Positions 10,366 to 19,609 of a DNA stretch of 64,000 bases are shown in pieces. The DNA comes from Cyclobacteriaceae bacterium (GTDB lineage: Bacteria > Bacteroidota > Bacteroidia > Cytophagales > Cyclobacteriaceae): assembly GCA_027533395.1 (NCBI GenBank), contig JAPZUF010000014.1:52035-116034 (forward strand), given 5' to 3'. The notes below the pieces were generated by a model, which saw nothing but the letters and a program-made list of their open reading frames with translations, ran no database searches and was not told where the DNA came from. The translations under genes were made by a program, and so were the position numbers. Numbering within the stretch: the first letter of the stretch is position 1; the number at the start of each line of letters is the position of its first letter.

Positions 10366-11486
10366 TGCTTGTAATAATGAAAAATTTAATTGTTGTTTTT
10401 GTTTTATTATTTGGTTTAGATAGTTGTAGCGAACAACCGGCAGAAGAGCCGGTTGTAGCTCCAACTAACTTACAAGTAAATGTTGTTTTGGATGAAAGCG
10501 GATCAGGAAAAGTAGATGTAAGCGCTAGCGCCACAAACGCTAATTTTTACTCAATCTATTTTGGCGTAAATGCAAATGAATCTCCAATGATTACCTCAAC
10601 GGGGCAAGCAACTTTTACTTATCCAAATTCAGGCAATTTCAATATACGCGTGAAGGCGCATGCAACTGCATCTGTTTTCATAGAGAAACAAACCGATGTA
10701 ACAGTACAGTTAAACATGGTAGATGGAATAAGAATCCCAACTACAGGTTATGATGCACCAACAACATATCCAGGGTACACGCTAGCTTGGCAAGACGATT
10801 TCTCAGGCGCAACGCTAAACAGTGCATTCTGGTCTCACGAAGTAGGTCGCGGTAACAATGGATGGGGAAATAATGAATTACAATACTACCAGCCCAACAA
10901 CACAATCGTTAAAGATGGGTTGTTAATAATAAGTGCAAAAAAAGAATTTAAAGAAGGTGCTGAGTACACTTCATCAAGAATAATTACAAAGGATAAAAAG
11001 TCTTTTCAGTATGGGCGAATAGACATTAGAGCTGCACTACCGAAAGGAAAAGGAATATGGCCTGCCTTCTGGATGTTAGGGGCGAATTTTAGTACCGTGG
11101 GTTGGCCTAAATGCGGGGAATTAGACATTATGGAATTAGTTGGAGGAGGTGTAGGCGATCGCACAGTCTATGGCACATTACATTGGGATAATGCAGGACA
11201 ACATGCATGTACGTGTGGTGATGATGGTTATACACTTGCTTCTGGTACTTTTTACGATAAATTTCATGTATTCTCAGCAGTATGGACAAGCAACAAAGTG
11301 TCTTGGTATGTAGATAATGTGCTCTTTCATGAAATAGACACCACCCCATCAGAGTTAAGTGAATTCGATGCTCCTTTCTTTTTCATTTTCAACATTGCAG
11401 TTGGAGGAAATTGGCCTGGCAACCCAGATGCCTCTACTGTTTTCCCTCAACACTTAATTGTAGACTATATCCGGGTGTACCAATAG
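10365..11486 (+). CDS. GH16 endo-beta-1,3-glucanase (laminarinase) lipoprotein
   Basis: This is a 373-residue lipoprotein with a lipobox at LDSC. The ATG at 10365 overlaps the previous stop (TAATG); a second ATG at 10377 is an equally good start. A small beta-sandwich domain (about 30-115) precedes a GH16 domain (about 135-373). That domain contains NNGWGNNELQYY, the GIWPAFWMLG cleft strand and the catalytic ExDxxE motif in GELDIME (E252 nucleophile, D254, E257 acid/base). The C-terminal VGGNWPG and VDYIRVYQ are family hallmarks. It should cut laminarin-type glucans internally at the cell surface and feed SusCD. Confidence 0.92.
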   Translation: MLVIMKNLIVVFVLLFGLDSCSEQPAEEPVVAPTNLQVNVVLDESGSGKVDVSASATNANFYSIYFGVNANESPMITSTGQATFTYPNSGNFNIRVKAHATASVFIEKQTDVTVQLNMVDGIRIPTTGYDAPTTYPGYTLAWQDDFSGATLNSAFWSHEVGRGNNGWGNNELQYYQPNNTIVKDGLLIISAKKEFKEGAEYTSSRIITKDKKSFQYGRIDIRAALPKGKGIWPAFWMLGANFSTVGWPKCGELDIMELVGGGVGDRTVYGTLHWDNAGQHACTCGDDGYTLASGTFYDKFHVFSAVWTSNKVSWYVDNVLFHEIDTTPSELSEFDAPFFFIFNIAVGGNWPGNPDASTVFPQHLIVDYIRVYQ

Positions 11487-11508
11487 TTGCATTGAAATAG
11501 AAACTTTT

Positions 11509-11537
11509 AAAAGGCCGCCACGTAGCGGCCTTTTTTT
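11509..11537 (+). terminator. Rho-independent terminator after the first PUL operon
   Basis: Stem GGCCGC (11513-11518) and GCGGCC (11525-11530) with loop CACGTA, extended by A/T pairs and followed by seven T. It closes the susC-susD-SGBP-GH16 unit. Confidence 0.9.
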
Positions 11538-11662
11538 AAGTAAAACAGTTTAATTTCTCTTAAAAAGGTAAAAGTCTCTGAATAACTCACGGTTGTATAG
11601 GTATAACATAACAAATTTGAACAATTAAGAACATTTTTATTCAGTTGCTGAAGTTTTGTAGT

Positions 11663-11687
11663 AGTGCCAAAATAGGATTGATGTAGG
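11663..11687 (+). promoter_or_regulatory. Candidate operator upstream of the second PUL operon
   Basis: AGTGCCAAAATA (11663-11674) is followed closely by ATTGATGTAGG (11677-11687); both also occur upstream of susC. The rest of the 310-bp gap (11487-11796) holds the terminator at its left end and AT-rich DNA with a small inverted repeat TCTGA/TCAGA near 11735-11749. No gene is seen in it. Confidence 0.4.
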
Positions 11688-11796
11688 TGTTTTTTTTCTT
11701 GATACGTACATTACTGCGGATATTTCAAACGTTTTCTGATAATTTCAGAAGACAATCGTTTGCTGGTTTTACAATATTTAAATAACCTAAAAACCT

Positions 11797-14700
11797 ATGA
11801 GGAATTTATACACAGTACTTTTCTTTCTCATGTCGGCAACACTCGCTTATAGCCAGGCGGCTAATGTAGCAGTAGTGCAAGACCAGAGCGGAATGAAGCT
11901 TCAGGTAAATGGCCGCAACTACATTGTTAATGGTATGAACTGGGACTACTTCCCTATTGGTACTAATTTCTCCTATAGTTTGTGGAAACAACCGGACGAT
12001 ATTATTCAGGCTGCATTAGATGCCGAGATGTCCTTATTGAAAAACATGGGCGTGAACACCATTCGCCAATATACAGGTGTGCCTGCTCGGTGGATAAAAT
12101 ATATTTATGAGAAGTATGGCATCTACACCATGCTTAACCATTCGTTTGGGCGCTATGGTTTAACATTAGATGGTGCTTGGGTACCAAACACTGAATATGC
12201 CGATCCGCGTGTACGCGAATTATTATTGGCTGAAGTAACCCAGATGGTAAACGAGTACAAGGATACGCCTGGACTTCTCCTCTATTTACTTGGAAACGAA
12301 AACAACTATGGTCTTTTCTGGGAGGGCGCTGAAACAGAAAACATTCCGGTGCAAGACAGGAAGTCTACCAAGCGTGCTACCGCTATGTATAAGTTGTTTA
12401 ACGAAGCTACAGTTGCTATGAAGGCTGCCGATAAAGGTCACCCTGTGGCAATATGTAATGGAGATTTATTGTTCTTAGAAATTATAAAAACCGAGTGCAA
12501 AGACATCGACATTTTTGGCACCAACATGTATCGTGGTGTTTCTTTTGGTGATGCTTTCGAACGCGTAAAAAATGAATTAAATAAACCGATTCTCTTTACA
12601 GAATTTGGAGCAGATGCTTTTAACGCCAGAGACTATGCCGAAGACCAACAATCTCAGGCCTACTATATGGTTGGTAACTGGAAAGAAATTTACGAAAACG
12701 CTGCAGGTCTCGGTAAGGCAGGAAATTCATTAGGTGGTTTCACTTTTCAATTTAGCGATGGCTGGTGGAAATATGGTCAAACTTCTAATTTATCTGTGCA
12801 TGATGACAACGCATCATGGTCTAACGGTGGTTATCAAAATGATTATGCCGCAGGAGAAAACAACATGAACGAAGAGTGGTTTGGTATTTGTGCCAAAGGC
12901 CCAACTTCGCCAAGAGGTTTATACAGTCTTTACCCGCGTGCAGCGTACTACGCGCTAAAAGAAGTTCACACGCTAAATCCTTATAACAACGGATCGCTAC
13001 AAGGAGTAGAAAACCATTTTGCAAGCATACAATTAATGGATGCTGTAATTAGAGCACGTGGAGACAAAGCAGCTTTAGCTGGTGAACAAACTTCTAAAGT
13101 TCGAGTAAGTGAGTTGCGTGCCGATTTCTATACTTTTTTAACAGGAGGAAAATTAACAACAACACCAGAAAATCCTGATCCAAATAATTCAGTATTTCCC
13201 AACAAAAGAGGTTTCGATCACATGGAATCTTACTTTGTTGGCGTAGAAGCAAATCCTGCCTCTAATGTTCAAGCCAACATTACTTTTAACATTTTAGGAA
13301 ATGTTGCTCAAAACCCTATCAACGAAATCTTCTACGAAAACCGCGGTCGTGTTCAAACATTGGTAACCCCTAATGGAACCATTACCACAAACCCGGAGCG
13401 TGTTCAAGTCTACCGAGGCGAATACAAGTGGAATCACAAATGGTTCGATCTACAAGGATTTTACCGAACAGGTCACTACCATTGGGGATATGAAGGAGAT
13501 TTCTTCGGCTTATATCCAGAAGCTAACTACGGACCTAACATTGATATATATAATGGACTTGCACCTCAAGGAATGGAAATTACAGGTAAGAAAAGCCTCA
13601 AAGGTCTTAAAGTTGCTTACGGTCGTGAATTATGGTGGGCTGCTAACCCTGCTATCTTAGTTAAATATACTCGAGAAGTAGGAAAGTTTAACGTTACCGG
13701 TATATTCCATGAGGATCTAGACGATCCTGATGCAGCCATCAGCTCTATCGCTATCCCACAACCACGTACGCGTAGATTAACTTTCCAGGTTGCACGCAAG
13801 TTTTTCGATAAATTAAAAGTTGAAGCAGGCGGTATTTGGGGCGGCCAGCCACTTGTCGATAGAAACTTTCAAGTAGTTAGAGGCGAAGAAGGTAACTATC
13901 AGGTATATGATGATAAAGTACAAATTACAGATACATGGGGAGGAAAAGTTAAATTCACCTATTCATCTGGTCGATTTAACTGGTATGGACAAGCCTCTGC
14001 TATGGGTCTTGTAGCCAATGGTGGATATGATAACACCATGACTTTTACAGGTTGGAAACTAAAAGACAGTGGTAGTGGAAACCAAAATAATTTTCTAACA
14101 GGTTTCACTTACATCTTAGGTAAATTTCAAGTCGCTCCTAACTTCTTGTGGCAAAAACCATTGGTAGATCCTATCCCGCTAAACGCAGGTGGCCCTGCCC
14201 GATTGAGAAATATTTTGGTTGATCCGTTTGTAGTTCGCGCAAACCGCGAAACGGTAGGTGGAGAACTTTTACTTACCTACGATCCTACCCCCGGTAATTA
14301 CATGTACGATTGGGATAGCGATCGCTCAGAAGACGCACCCTTCGCAGCAAGTGTAGGTTTTGTTTACAGACACTTACCAACCTCACAAGATGCAGCCATT
14401 GTATTCCCTGGTACAGGTCGTGTGCCTAGTGCAGCTGCAGGTGCACCTCCCGCTCTCGACTTATGGGAAGTAAATGCACGACTTGTTTCAAAAGTAAATC
14501 CTGAGCTGGGCATTATCGCTAACCTATATGGTGGTAATGGTCAAGCCAACGGACCTGATGCAAGAACTGTGAAACGTTTTGGAGGCGATGTGCGCGTTAT
14601 TTACAAAAAAATAAAATTGGCATCCCATCTTAAGTTTAACGATTGGGGTCCTTTCGACTACCACCGCGACTTTAACTTAACATTCCCTGTCCAGTTTATG

Positions 14701-14922
14701 GCCGACATCTCTACTACTGTTGGCAAACCTGATTGGTTTATATTACCAAGCACATCTATTGGCTTGCAAGCTATTTGGAGATCGCTTAACGAATACTCAC
14801 CCAGATACTTACCTAACCTGGCAGAAGAATTTGCTCCTGCTCCTATTATTAGCCCAGTAGGTTTTCCTAATGGAAATGAGTGGGAACTTAGAACGTATGT
14901 ACGCATTAGTGTGGGTAAATAA
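11797..14922 (+). CDS. Secreted clan-A glycoside hydrolase fused to a putative outer-membrane beta-barrel
   Basis: The 1041-residue protein has a signal peptide (cleavage after about residue 19, AYSQ). Residues about 25-400 form a TIM-barrel glycosidase resembling GH2 C-terminal or GH72-type enzymes. The candidate acid/base is E168 in LLGNENN and the candidate nucleophile is E269 in LFTEFGAD, with GMNWDYFP and NTIRQYTG upstream. From about 430 to the end the sequence changes to alternating polar/aromatic strands (for example SYFVGVEANPAS, FNWYGQASAMG, ASHLKFNDWG) that look like an outer-membrane barrel rather than a binding module. The exact GH family is uncertain; beta-1,3-glucan hydrolysis or transglycosylation is inferred from the GH16/GH17/GH3/GH149 neighbourhood. 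It is first in its operon. Confidence 0.7.
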   Translation: MRNLYTVLFFLMSATLAYSQAANVAVVQDQSGMKLQVNGRNYIVNGMNWDYFPIGTNFSYSLWKQPDDIIQAALDAEMSLLKNMGVNTIRQYTGVPARWIKYIYEKYGIYTMLNHSFGRYGLTLDGAWVPNTEYADPRVRELLLAEVTQMVNEYKDTPGLLLYLLGNENNYGLFWEGAETENIPVQDRKSTKRATAMYKLFNEATVAMKAADKGHPVAICNGDLLFLEIIKTECKDIDIFGTNMYRGVSFGDAFERVKNELNKPILFTEFGADAFNARDYAEDQQSQAYYMVGNWKEIYENAAGLGKAGNSLGGFTFQFSDGWWKYGQTSNLSVHDDNASWSNGGYQNDYAAGENNMNEEWFGICAKGPTSPRGLYSLYPRAAYYALKEVHTLNPYNNGSLQGVENHFASIQLMDAVIRARGDKAALAGEQTSKVRVSELRADFYTFLTGGKLTTTPENPDPNNSVFPNKRGFDHMESYFVGVEANPASNVQANITFNILGNVAQNPINEIFYENRGRVQTLVTPNGTITTNPERVQVYRGEYKWNHKWFDLQGFYRTGHYHWGYEGDFFGLYPEANYGPNIDIYNGLAPQGMEITGKKSLKGLKVAYGRELWWAANPAILVKYTREVGKFNVTGIFHEDLDDPDAAISSIAIPQPRTRRLTFQVARKFFDKLKVEAGGIWGGQPLVDRNFQVVRGEEGNYQVYDDKVQITDTWGGKVKFTYSSGRFNWYGQASAMGLVANGGYDNTMTFTGWKLKDSGSGNQNNFLTGFTYILGKFQVAPNFLWQKPLVDPIPLNAGGPARLRNILVDPFVVRANRETVGGELLLTYDPTPGNYMYDWDSDRSEDAPFAASVGFVYRHLPTSQDAAIVFPGTGRVPSAAAGAPPALDLWEVNARLVSKVNPELGIIANLYGGNGQANGPDARTVKRFGGDVRVIYKKIKLASHLKFNDWGPFDYHRDFNLTFPVQFMADISTTVGKPDWFILPSTSIGLQAIWRSLNEYSPRYLPNLAEEFAPAPIISPVGFPNGNEWELRTYVRISVGK

Positions 14923-14934
14923 AATCGCAACAAC

Positions 14935-16338
14935 ATGAAAAATTTAACCATAAAACATATAGCCATCGTTATTCTAAGCGGAACAATGATGTGCACAACA
15001 ACCAGTTGCGAAAGAGGTCTTTCTGAAGATGCCGAATTTGCAACCTTTCCTAAAAATCCAGATGTATTTATCGATGGATTTAGCGGTGGTTTACAGTATT
15101 TACCGTTTGGAGGCTCTAAACTAGATGCCTTTAAGGTAGATACGCAAACAAAATATTCTGGTACATCTTCTATGCGTTTCGATGTACCCAATGTAAACGA
15201 TCCGGGCGGAGCTTTTGCCGGTGCTATTTTTCCTGATATGGCAGGGCGTGATCTAACCGGATTCGATGCTCTGACGTTTTGGGCTAAAGCAACCACATCA
15301 GCAACAATCAACGAAATTGGTTTTGGTACAGACTTTGGCGAGAATAAATTTCAAACTACTCTTAATAACATGCGCATTAGCACAGCATGGACAAAGTACA
15401 TCATTCCCCTACCCGACCCTTCACAACTTGTAGCTGAGCGTGGTATGTTCTGGTATGCCGAAGGCCCTGAAAATGGAAATGGTTATACATTCTGGATTGA
15501 TGAATTAAAGTTCGAAAAATTAGGCACAATAGCTCAACCTCGCCCTGCCATGTTTGCTGGCGTAGACAGAGAAGAGCAAACTTTTATTGGAGCAGTGATT
15601 CCTATCACAGGTTTAACACAAACTTTTAATCTTGCTAGCGGTATAAACCAAACCGTAACAGCAGCACCTTCCTATTTCTCTTTTAGGTCTTCAGACACCG
15701 ATGTTGCCCTTGTTAATGAAAACGGAGTAGTTACGGTAGTTGGCGAAGGTACAGCAGAAATAACAGCTACATTAAATGGCGTAAGAGCAAGCGGTTCACT
15801 ATCAATCGAATCGTTAGGTGAATTTTTGCAAGCTCCTACTCCTCCAGCAAGAAATCCTGCTGATGTTATCTCTGTTTTCAGCGATGCTTACACCAATATT
15901 CCGGTAGATTTCAACAACGGGTTCTTTGCACCTTTCCAAACAACATTAGGCGGAGCCATAACACTTAACGGACAAAATATTATCCAGTACACCAACTTAA
16001 ATTTTGTAGCAACCGAGTTTAAAAATCCTACGATTAATATTTCGCAGATGACCCACTTCCATGTTGATATATTCATTAGCGAACCCATTACAACAGGAGA
16101 TTTTATATCAATTGAATTAGGTGACTTTGGTCCTAATAATGTTTTTGGAGGTGGAGACGACTCAGCCAGACGCATTCAGTTTCCAAGCACAAGTCTTTCC
16201 CGAAACCAATGGATAAGTTTAGATATACCTATCGCTGATTTTGCATTAGCAAGTCGCAATAATCTAGCACAGATATTCTTCATATCTGATGGCACAATAT
16301 CTACTATCCTTGTTGATAACATGTATTTCTATCGTTAA
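14935..16338 (+). CDS. Surface lipoprotein with Ig-like (Big_2) and carbohydrate-binding-like modules
   Basis: The 467-residue protein has a signal ending in TTSC (lipobox). Residues about 45-195 form a CBM11-like jelly roll (KYSGTSSMRFDVPN, DLTGFDALTFWAKA, FWIDELKFE). A Big_2-type Ig fold follows (about 220-295; SSDTDVALVNENGVVTVVGE). The C-terminal module (about 300-467) begins APTPPARNPADVISVFSDAY and ends ILVDNMYFYR. This last module is the same type as the two repeats in the protein encoded at 17217. No catalytic residues are recognised. It is 12 bp downstream of the glycosidase-barrel gene and probably binds beta-glucan at the surface. Confidence 0.75.
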   Translation: MKNLTIKHIAIVILSGTMMCTTTSCERGLSEDAEFATFPKNPDVFIDGFSGGLQYLPFGGSKLDAFKVDTQTKYSGTSSMRFDVPNVNDPGGAFAGAIFPDMAGRDLTGFDALTFWAKATTSATINEIGFGTDFGENKFQTTLNNMRISTAWTKYIIPLPDPSQLVAERGMFWYAEGPENGNGYTFWIDELKFEKLGTIAQPRPAMFAGVDREEQTFIGAVIPITGLTQTFNLASGINQTVTAAPSYFSFRSSDTDVALVNENGVVTVVGEGTAEITATLNGVRASGSLSIESLGEFLQAPTPPARNPADVISVFSDAYTNIPVDFNNGFFAPFQTTLGGAITLNGQNIIQYTNLNFVATEFKNPTINISQMTHFHVDIFISEPITTGDFISIELGDFGPNNVFGGGDDSARRIQFPSTSLSRNQWISLDIPIADFALASRNNLAQIFFISDGTISTILVDNMYFYR

Positions 16339-16357
16339 TACTAAACGCAACCCGAAC

Positions 16358-17191
16358 ATGAATAATCAAAATTTATTTTCAACAAAAGGGCTGCTGCTGG
16401 TAGCGAAGCGTGCAGTACTTTTTACTCTTCTATTTTCTATTATGAATTGTACAGACGACAAACAAAAGGTTGTAAACTTTACCAATCTTGTGTTAGCAGA
16501 AGAGTTCGATGTAAACGGACCTCCAAACCCTGAAGTATGGAGTTACAACATAGGCACAGGCCAAAACGGTTGGGGCAATAATGAATTGCAATACTACACC
16601 GATAGACCCGAGAATGTAACGGTTCAAAACGGATACATGATTATTACTGCACGCAAAGAGTCTTTTAATGGTTCGCAGTATACCTCAGCGAGATTAGTAA
16701 CCAAAGGAAAATTCGAACAACAATATGGCCGCTTCGAAGCACGCATGCGCTTGCCTTGGGGTCAAGGAATATGGCCAGCTTTTTGGATGTTGGGAGCAGA
16801 TATTGATGACAACCCTTGGCCAGGTGCAGGTGAAATCGATATCATGGAATTACGTGGACAGAACCCTAACATTTTATTAGGCACTGTTCATGGTCCTGGT
16901 TATAGTGCAGGACAATCCATCTCCAAAAGCTATACTTTACCAAACGACAGATTCGATACAGGCTTTCATATTTTCGGTATTGAATGGGGCCCTAACTACA
17001 TCAATTTTTATGTAGATGATGTATTATACAATCAGATTACACCAGCTGATGTGCCGGGAGAATGGGTATTTAACAAACCATTCTACATACTGATGAATGT
17101 GGCAGTTGGCGGAAACTTTGTAGGCTCTCCTAACACCGAAACTGTATTTCCACAAACTATGCTGGTAGACTACGTACGCGTATACAATTAA
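16358..17191 (+). CDS. GH16 endo-beta-1,3-glucanase lipoprotein (second copy)
   Basis: The ATG at 16358 gives a 277-residue protein with lipoprotein signal (LLFSIMNC); an in-frame ATG at 16289 would overlap the previous gene by 50 bp and spoil the signal. The GH16 domain fills the rest: NNELQYYTDRPENV, GIWPAFWMLG, and GEIDIME with E159, D161 and E164 as the catalytic triad. The C-terminus is VGGNF..VDYVRVYN. Compared with the GH16 encoded at 10365 it lacks the extra N-terminal beta-sandwich. Two laminarinase-type GH16 enzymes in consecutive operons suggest different product sizes or branching tolerance (inference). Confidence 0.9.
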   Translation: MNNQNLFSTKGLLLVAKRAVLFTLLFSIMNCTDDKQKVVNFTNLVLAEEFDVNGPPNPEVWSYNIGTGQNGWGNNELQYYTDRPENVTVQNGYMIITARKESFNGSQYTSARLVTKGKFEQQYGRFEARMRLPWGQGIWPAFWMLGADIDDNPWPGAGEIDIMELRGQNPNILLGTVHGPGYSAGQSISKSYTLPNDRFDTGFHIFGIEWGPNYINFYVDDVLYNQITPADVPGEWVFNKPFYILMNVAVGGNFVGSPNTETVFPQTMLVDYVRVYN

Positions 17192-17216
17192 TCAATAATC
17201 ATAATTATAGAAACTC

Positions 17217-19538
17217 ATGAACAAATTCGTAAAACATATTCGCCTCATCATCGCCTTTGCTGCGTTGGTAATGGCAACAGGCTGTATCGAAGATGCAGAT
17301 GATCTTCCAAAGGTAAAAGCTGGATTTACTTACACTGTAAGTGAAACCGGAACTGTAACTTTTATTAACACTTCTAATCTGGCCACAAAATACCTTTGGG
17401 ATTTTGGTGATGAAGAAACAAGCACTGAAGTAAACCCTGTCAAAACTTATACAGCTGGTGAATACATTGTAAACCTTCGTGCTTCAAATGTTGCAGGTGC
17501 TTTCGATGTATTTACTGATACGCTTAACATTGTTATAAAAGATAAGATCACTTTGCCTATAACTTGGGATAATACCAATGTTGATTATGTTGTTACTACA
17601 TTCAATGGAGCATCCTTTGCCATTGTCAATAACCCAAGCGTTAGCGGCACCAACAACAAAGAAACTAAAGTAGGTGCAATAACAAATATTGGTGCTGCTT
17701 TCGAAGGAATCTTTGTTGATTTAGAAGAAGCTATCAATCTAACAACTAATAAGACAATTGCAATGAATGTTAGAGCTACTGCTCCTGTTTCTCTTTTACT
17801 AAAATTAGAAGAAGGAACAAGTGGAGCGGTTGAGGTAACAGCCAATCATGGCGGTACAGGTTGGGAAAACATTAAATTCAATTTTAATTCCTCTGCAAGT
17901 TACTCTCGCTTAACTCTTTTTGTAGATGGTCCTGGAACTACAGCTGGTACATTCTATATTGATGATATCACACAAGAAGCAACAGCTATACCAACAGCGC
18001 CTACAACTTCTGCGCCTACACCTCCGGCACGCGCTGCAGTTGATGTAATTTCTATTTTCAGTGGCAGTTATACCAACCTTACAGGTATAGATTACAACCC
18101 TAATTGGGGACAAAGTGGTTTTGGTTCCGTTAATCCTGCCTTTAATCCTGGTGATGGAAATCTTGCTTTAGCGTATCCTAATTTCAATTATCAAGGCACA
18201 CAATTAGCAAGCAATGTAGATGCATCTTCTATGCAGTTTTTACACGTTGATATCTGGGTTGCTGCAGGCACTGATAGACAAGTAAAAGTAAGCCCTATCA
18301 ATACAGGAACAGGTGCTGCCGAATTCTTAGTAAATGTTCCGCTTACACCAGGTCAATGGAATAGTGTTGACTTACCAATAGGAAGTTTTACTGGCATGAC
18401 TTGGAATGCAATAAATCAATTAAAGTTTGATGGTCAGTTTAATGGAAATGGCAGCGCAAACACCACTCCATTTAATATTTATTTAGATAACATTTATTTC
18501 TACAGAAGTCCCGTTTTAACAGCACCTAATACAGCAGCACCAACACCACCTGCACGCGCAGCCGGTGATGTTATCTCAATCTTCAGTGGAAGTTATACTA
18601 ACCTTACTGGTATAGACTATAACCCTAATTGGGGACAAAGTGGATTTGGTTCTGTTAATCCTGCTTTCAATCCAGGTAACGGTAATCTTGTGTTGGCTTA
18701 TCCTAACTTCAATTATCAAGGCACACAATTAGCAAGCAACATAGATGCTTCTGCCATGCAGTTTTTACATGTAGATATTTGGGTTGCTGCCGGAACAGAT
18801 AGGCAGGTAAAAGTAAGTCCTATAAATGCAGGGTCAGGGGTTGGAGAATTTTTAGTAAATGTTCCACTTACGCCTGGGCAATGGAATAGTGTTGATTTAC
18901 CAAAGAGCAGTTTCACAGGCATGACTTGGAATGCTGTAAATCAATTAAAGTTTGATGGTCAGTTCAATGGAAATGGAAGTGCCAACACAACACCATTCAA
19001 TATTTACCTCGATAACATTTATTTCTATAAAGCAGCAGGTGGTGGTGGCGGAGGTGGATCTACCAATTTAATTACGAATGGTGGATTTGAATCGGGCGAT
19101 GCAAATTGGCTATTATTTAATAATGGCGGTGCCACATCTATTAGCAGCACAGAAAATAACGGAGGTACTAAATCTGCGAGAATTGAAAGTGGACAATTTG
19201 ATAATCCTGGTGTGAAACAAGAAAGATTTGGGGTAGGAACAGTTTTAGCTAATACTCAATATGAAGTTAAGTTCGATCTTAAACAACAGACCTTACTTGA
19301 TGGTGCGGTAGTTAATGCATTCGTATTCTCAGAAAATAATAGCAATAACCCAGCTGTACAACATGTACTATCACCCATAACGCTTACACCTGGTAGTTGG
19401 AACACAAACACACTCACATTTACAACAGCTGCCGATGTTTCTGGAGGGATCTCACTCCTGATAGAGGTAGTTTGTGGGGGTGCGGCTTCTTGCAGCGGAG
19501 TTGTATTTGTTGACAATGTTTCAATAACGAAAAAATAA
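17217..19538 (+). CDS. Multi-modular PKD/CBM surface lipoprotein with tandem duplicated module
   Basis: The 773-residue protein has a lipobox (MATGC). Domains in order: PKD (about 35-110, YLWDFGDEETS), a jelly roll (about 112-250), two near-identical 175-residue modules (about 266-440 and 441-607, each with DVISIFSGSYTNLTG and FNPNWGQ-type strands and ending DNIYFY), a Gly-only linker, and a CBM4/9-like module (about 617-773, LITNGGFESGDANW). No catalytic residues are seen. It is last in its operon and followed by a strong terminator. Probably an extended surface glucan-capture protein; ligand unproven. Confidence 0.8.
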   Translation: MNKFVKHIRLIIAFAALVMATGCIEDADDLPKVKAGFTYTVSETGTVTFINTSNLATKYLWDFGDEETSTEVNPVKTYTAGEYIVNLRASNVAGAFDVFTDTLNIVIKDKITLPITWDNTNVDYVVTTFNGASFAIVNNPSVSGTNNKETKVGAITNIGAAFEGIFVDLEEAINLTTNKTIAMNVRATAPVSLLLKLEEGTSGAVEVTANHGGTGWENIKFNFNSSASYSRLTLFVDGPGTTAGTFYIDDITQEATAIPTAPTTSAPTPPARAAVDVISIFSGSYTNLTGIDYNPNWGQSGFGSVNPAFNPGDGNLALAYPNFNYQGTQLASNVDASSMQFLHVDIWVAAGTDRQVKVSPINTGTGAAEFLVNVPLTPGQWNSVDLPIGSFTGMTWNAINQLKFDGQFNGNGSANTTPFNIYLDNIYFYRSPVLTAPNTAAPTPPARAAGDVISIFSGSYTNLTGIDYNPNWGQSGFGSVNPAFNPGNGNLVLAYPNFNYQGTQLASNIDASAMQFLHVDIWVAAGTDRQVKVSPINAGSGVGEFLVNVPLTPGQWNSVDLPKSSFTGMTWNAVNQLKFDGQFNGNGSANTTPFNIYLDNIYFYKAAGGGGGGGSTNLITNGGFESGDANWLLFNNGGATSISSTENNGGTKSARIESGQFDNPGVKQERFGVGTVLANTQYEVKFDLKQQTLLDGAVVNAFVFSENNSNNPAVQHVLSPITLTPGSWNTNTLTFTTAADVSGGISLLIEVVCGGAASCSGVVFVDNVSITKK
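18012..19036 (+). repeat. 525-bp in-frame tandem duplication inside the PKD/CBM lipoprotein gene
   Basis: Copy 1 runs 18012-18536 and copy 2 about 18537-19036; equivalent positions such as GGGGACAAAG at 18106 and 18631 are exactly 525 bp (175 codons) apart. Most base differences are in third codon positions, so the protein copies are far more alike than the DNA. Confidence 0.9.
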
Positions 19539-19555
19539 ATTCTAAATAACTTATC

Positions 19556-19588
19556 ATAAGTCGAGTAGCATTACTCGACTTATTTTTA
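19556..19588 (+). terminator. Rho-independent terminator after the second PUL operon
   Basis: Perfect 12-bp stem ATAAGTCGAGTA (19556-19567) and TACTCGACTTAT (19572-19583) with a GCAT loop, then a T run. It sits only 22 bp before the GTG start of the phosphorylase gene, so block 3 needs read-through or a promoter overlapping this site. Confidence 0.9.
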
Positions 19589-19609
19589 AAAACTAAAATT
19601 TAGTAATAG

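Noticed and set aside
14658..15311. 217-residue minus-strand ORF
   Set aside because: Antisense to two well-supported genes; no recognisable domain.
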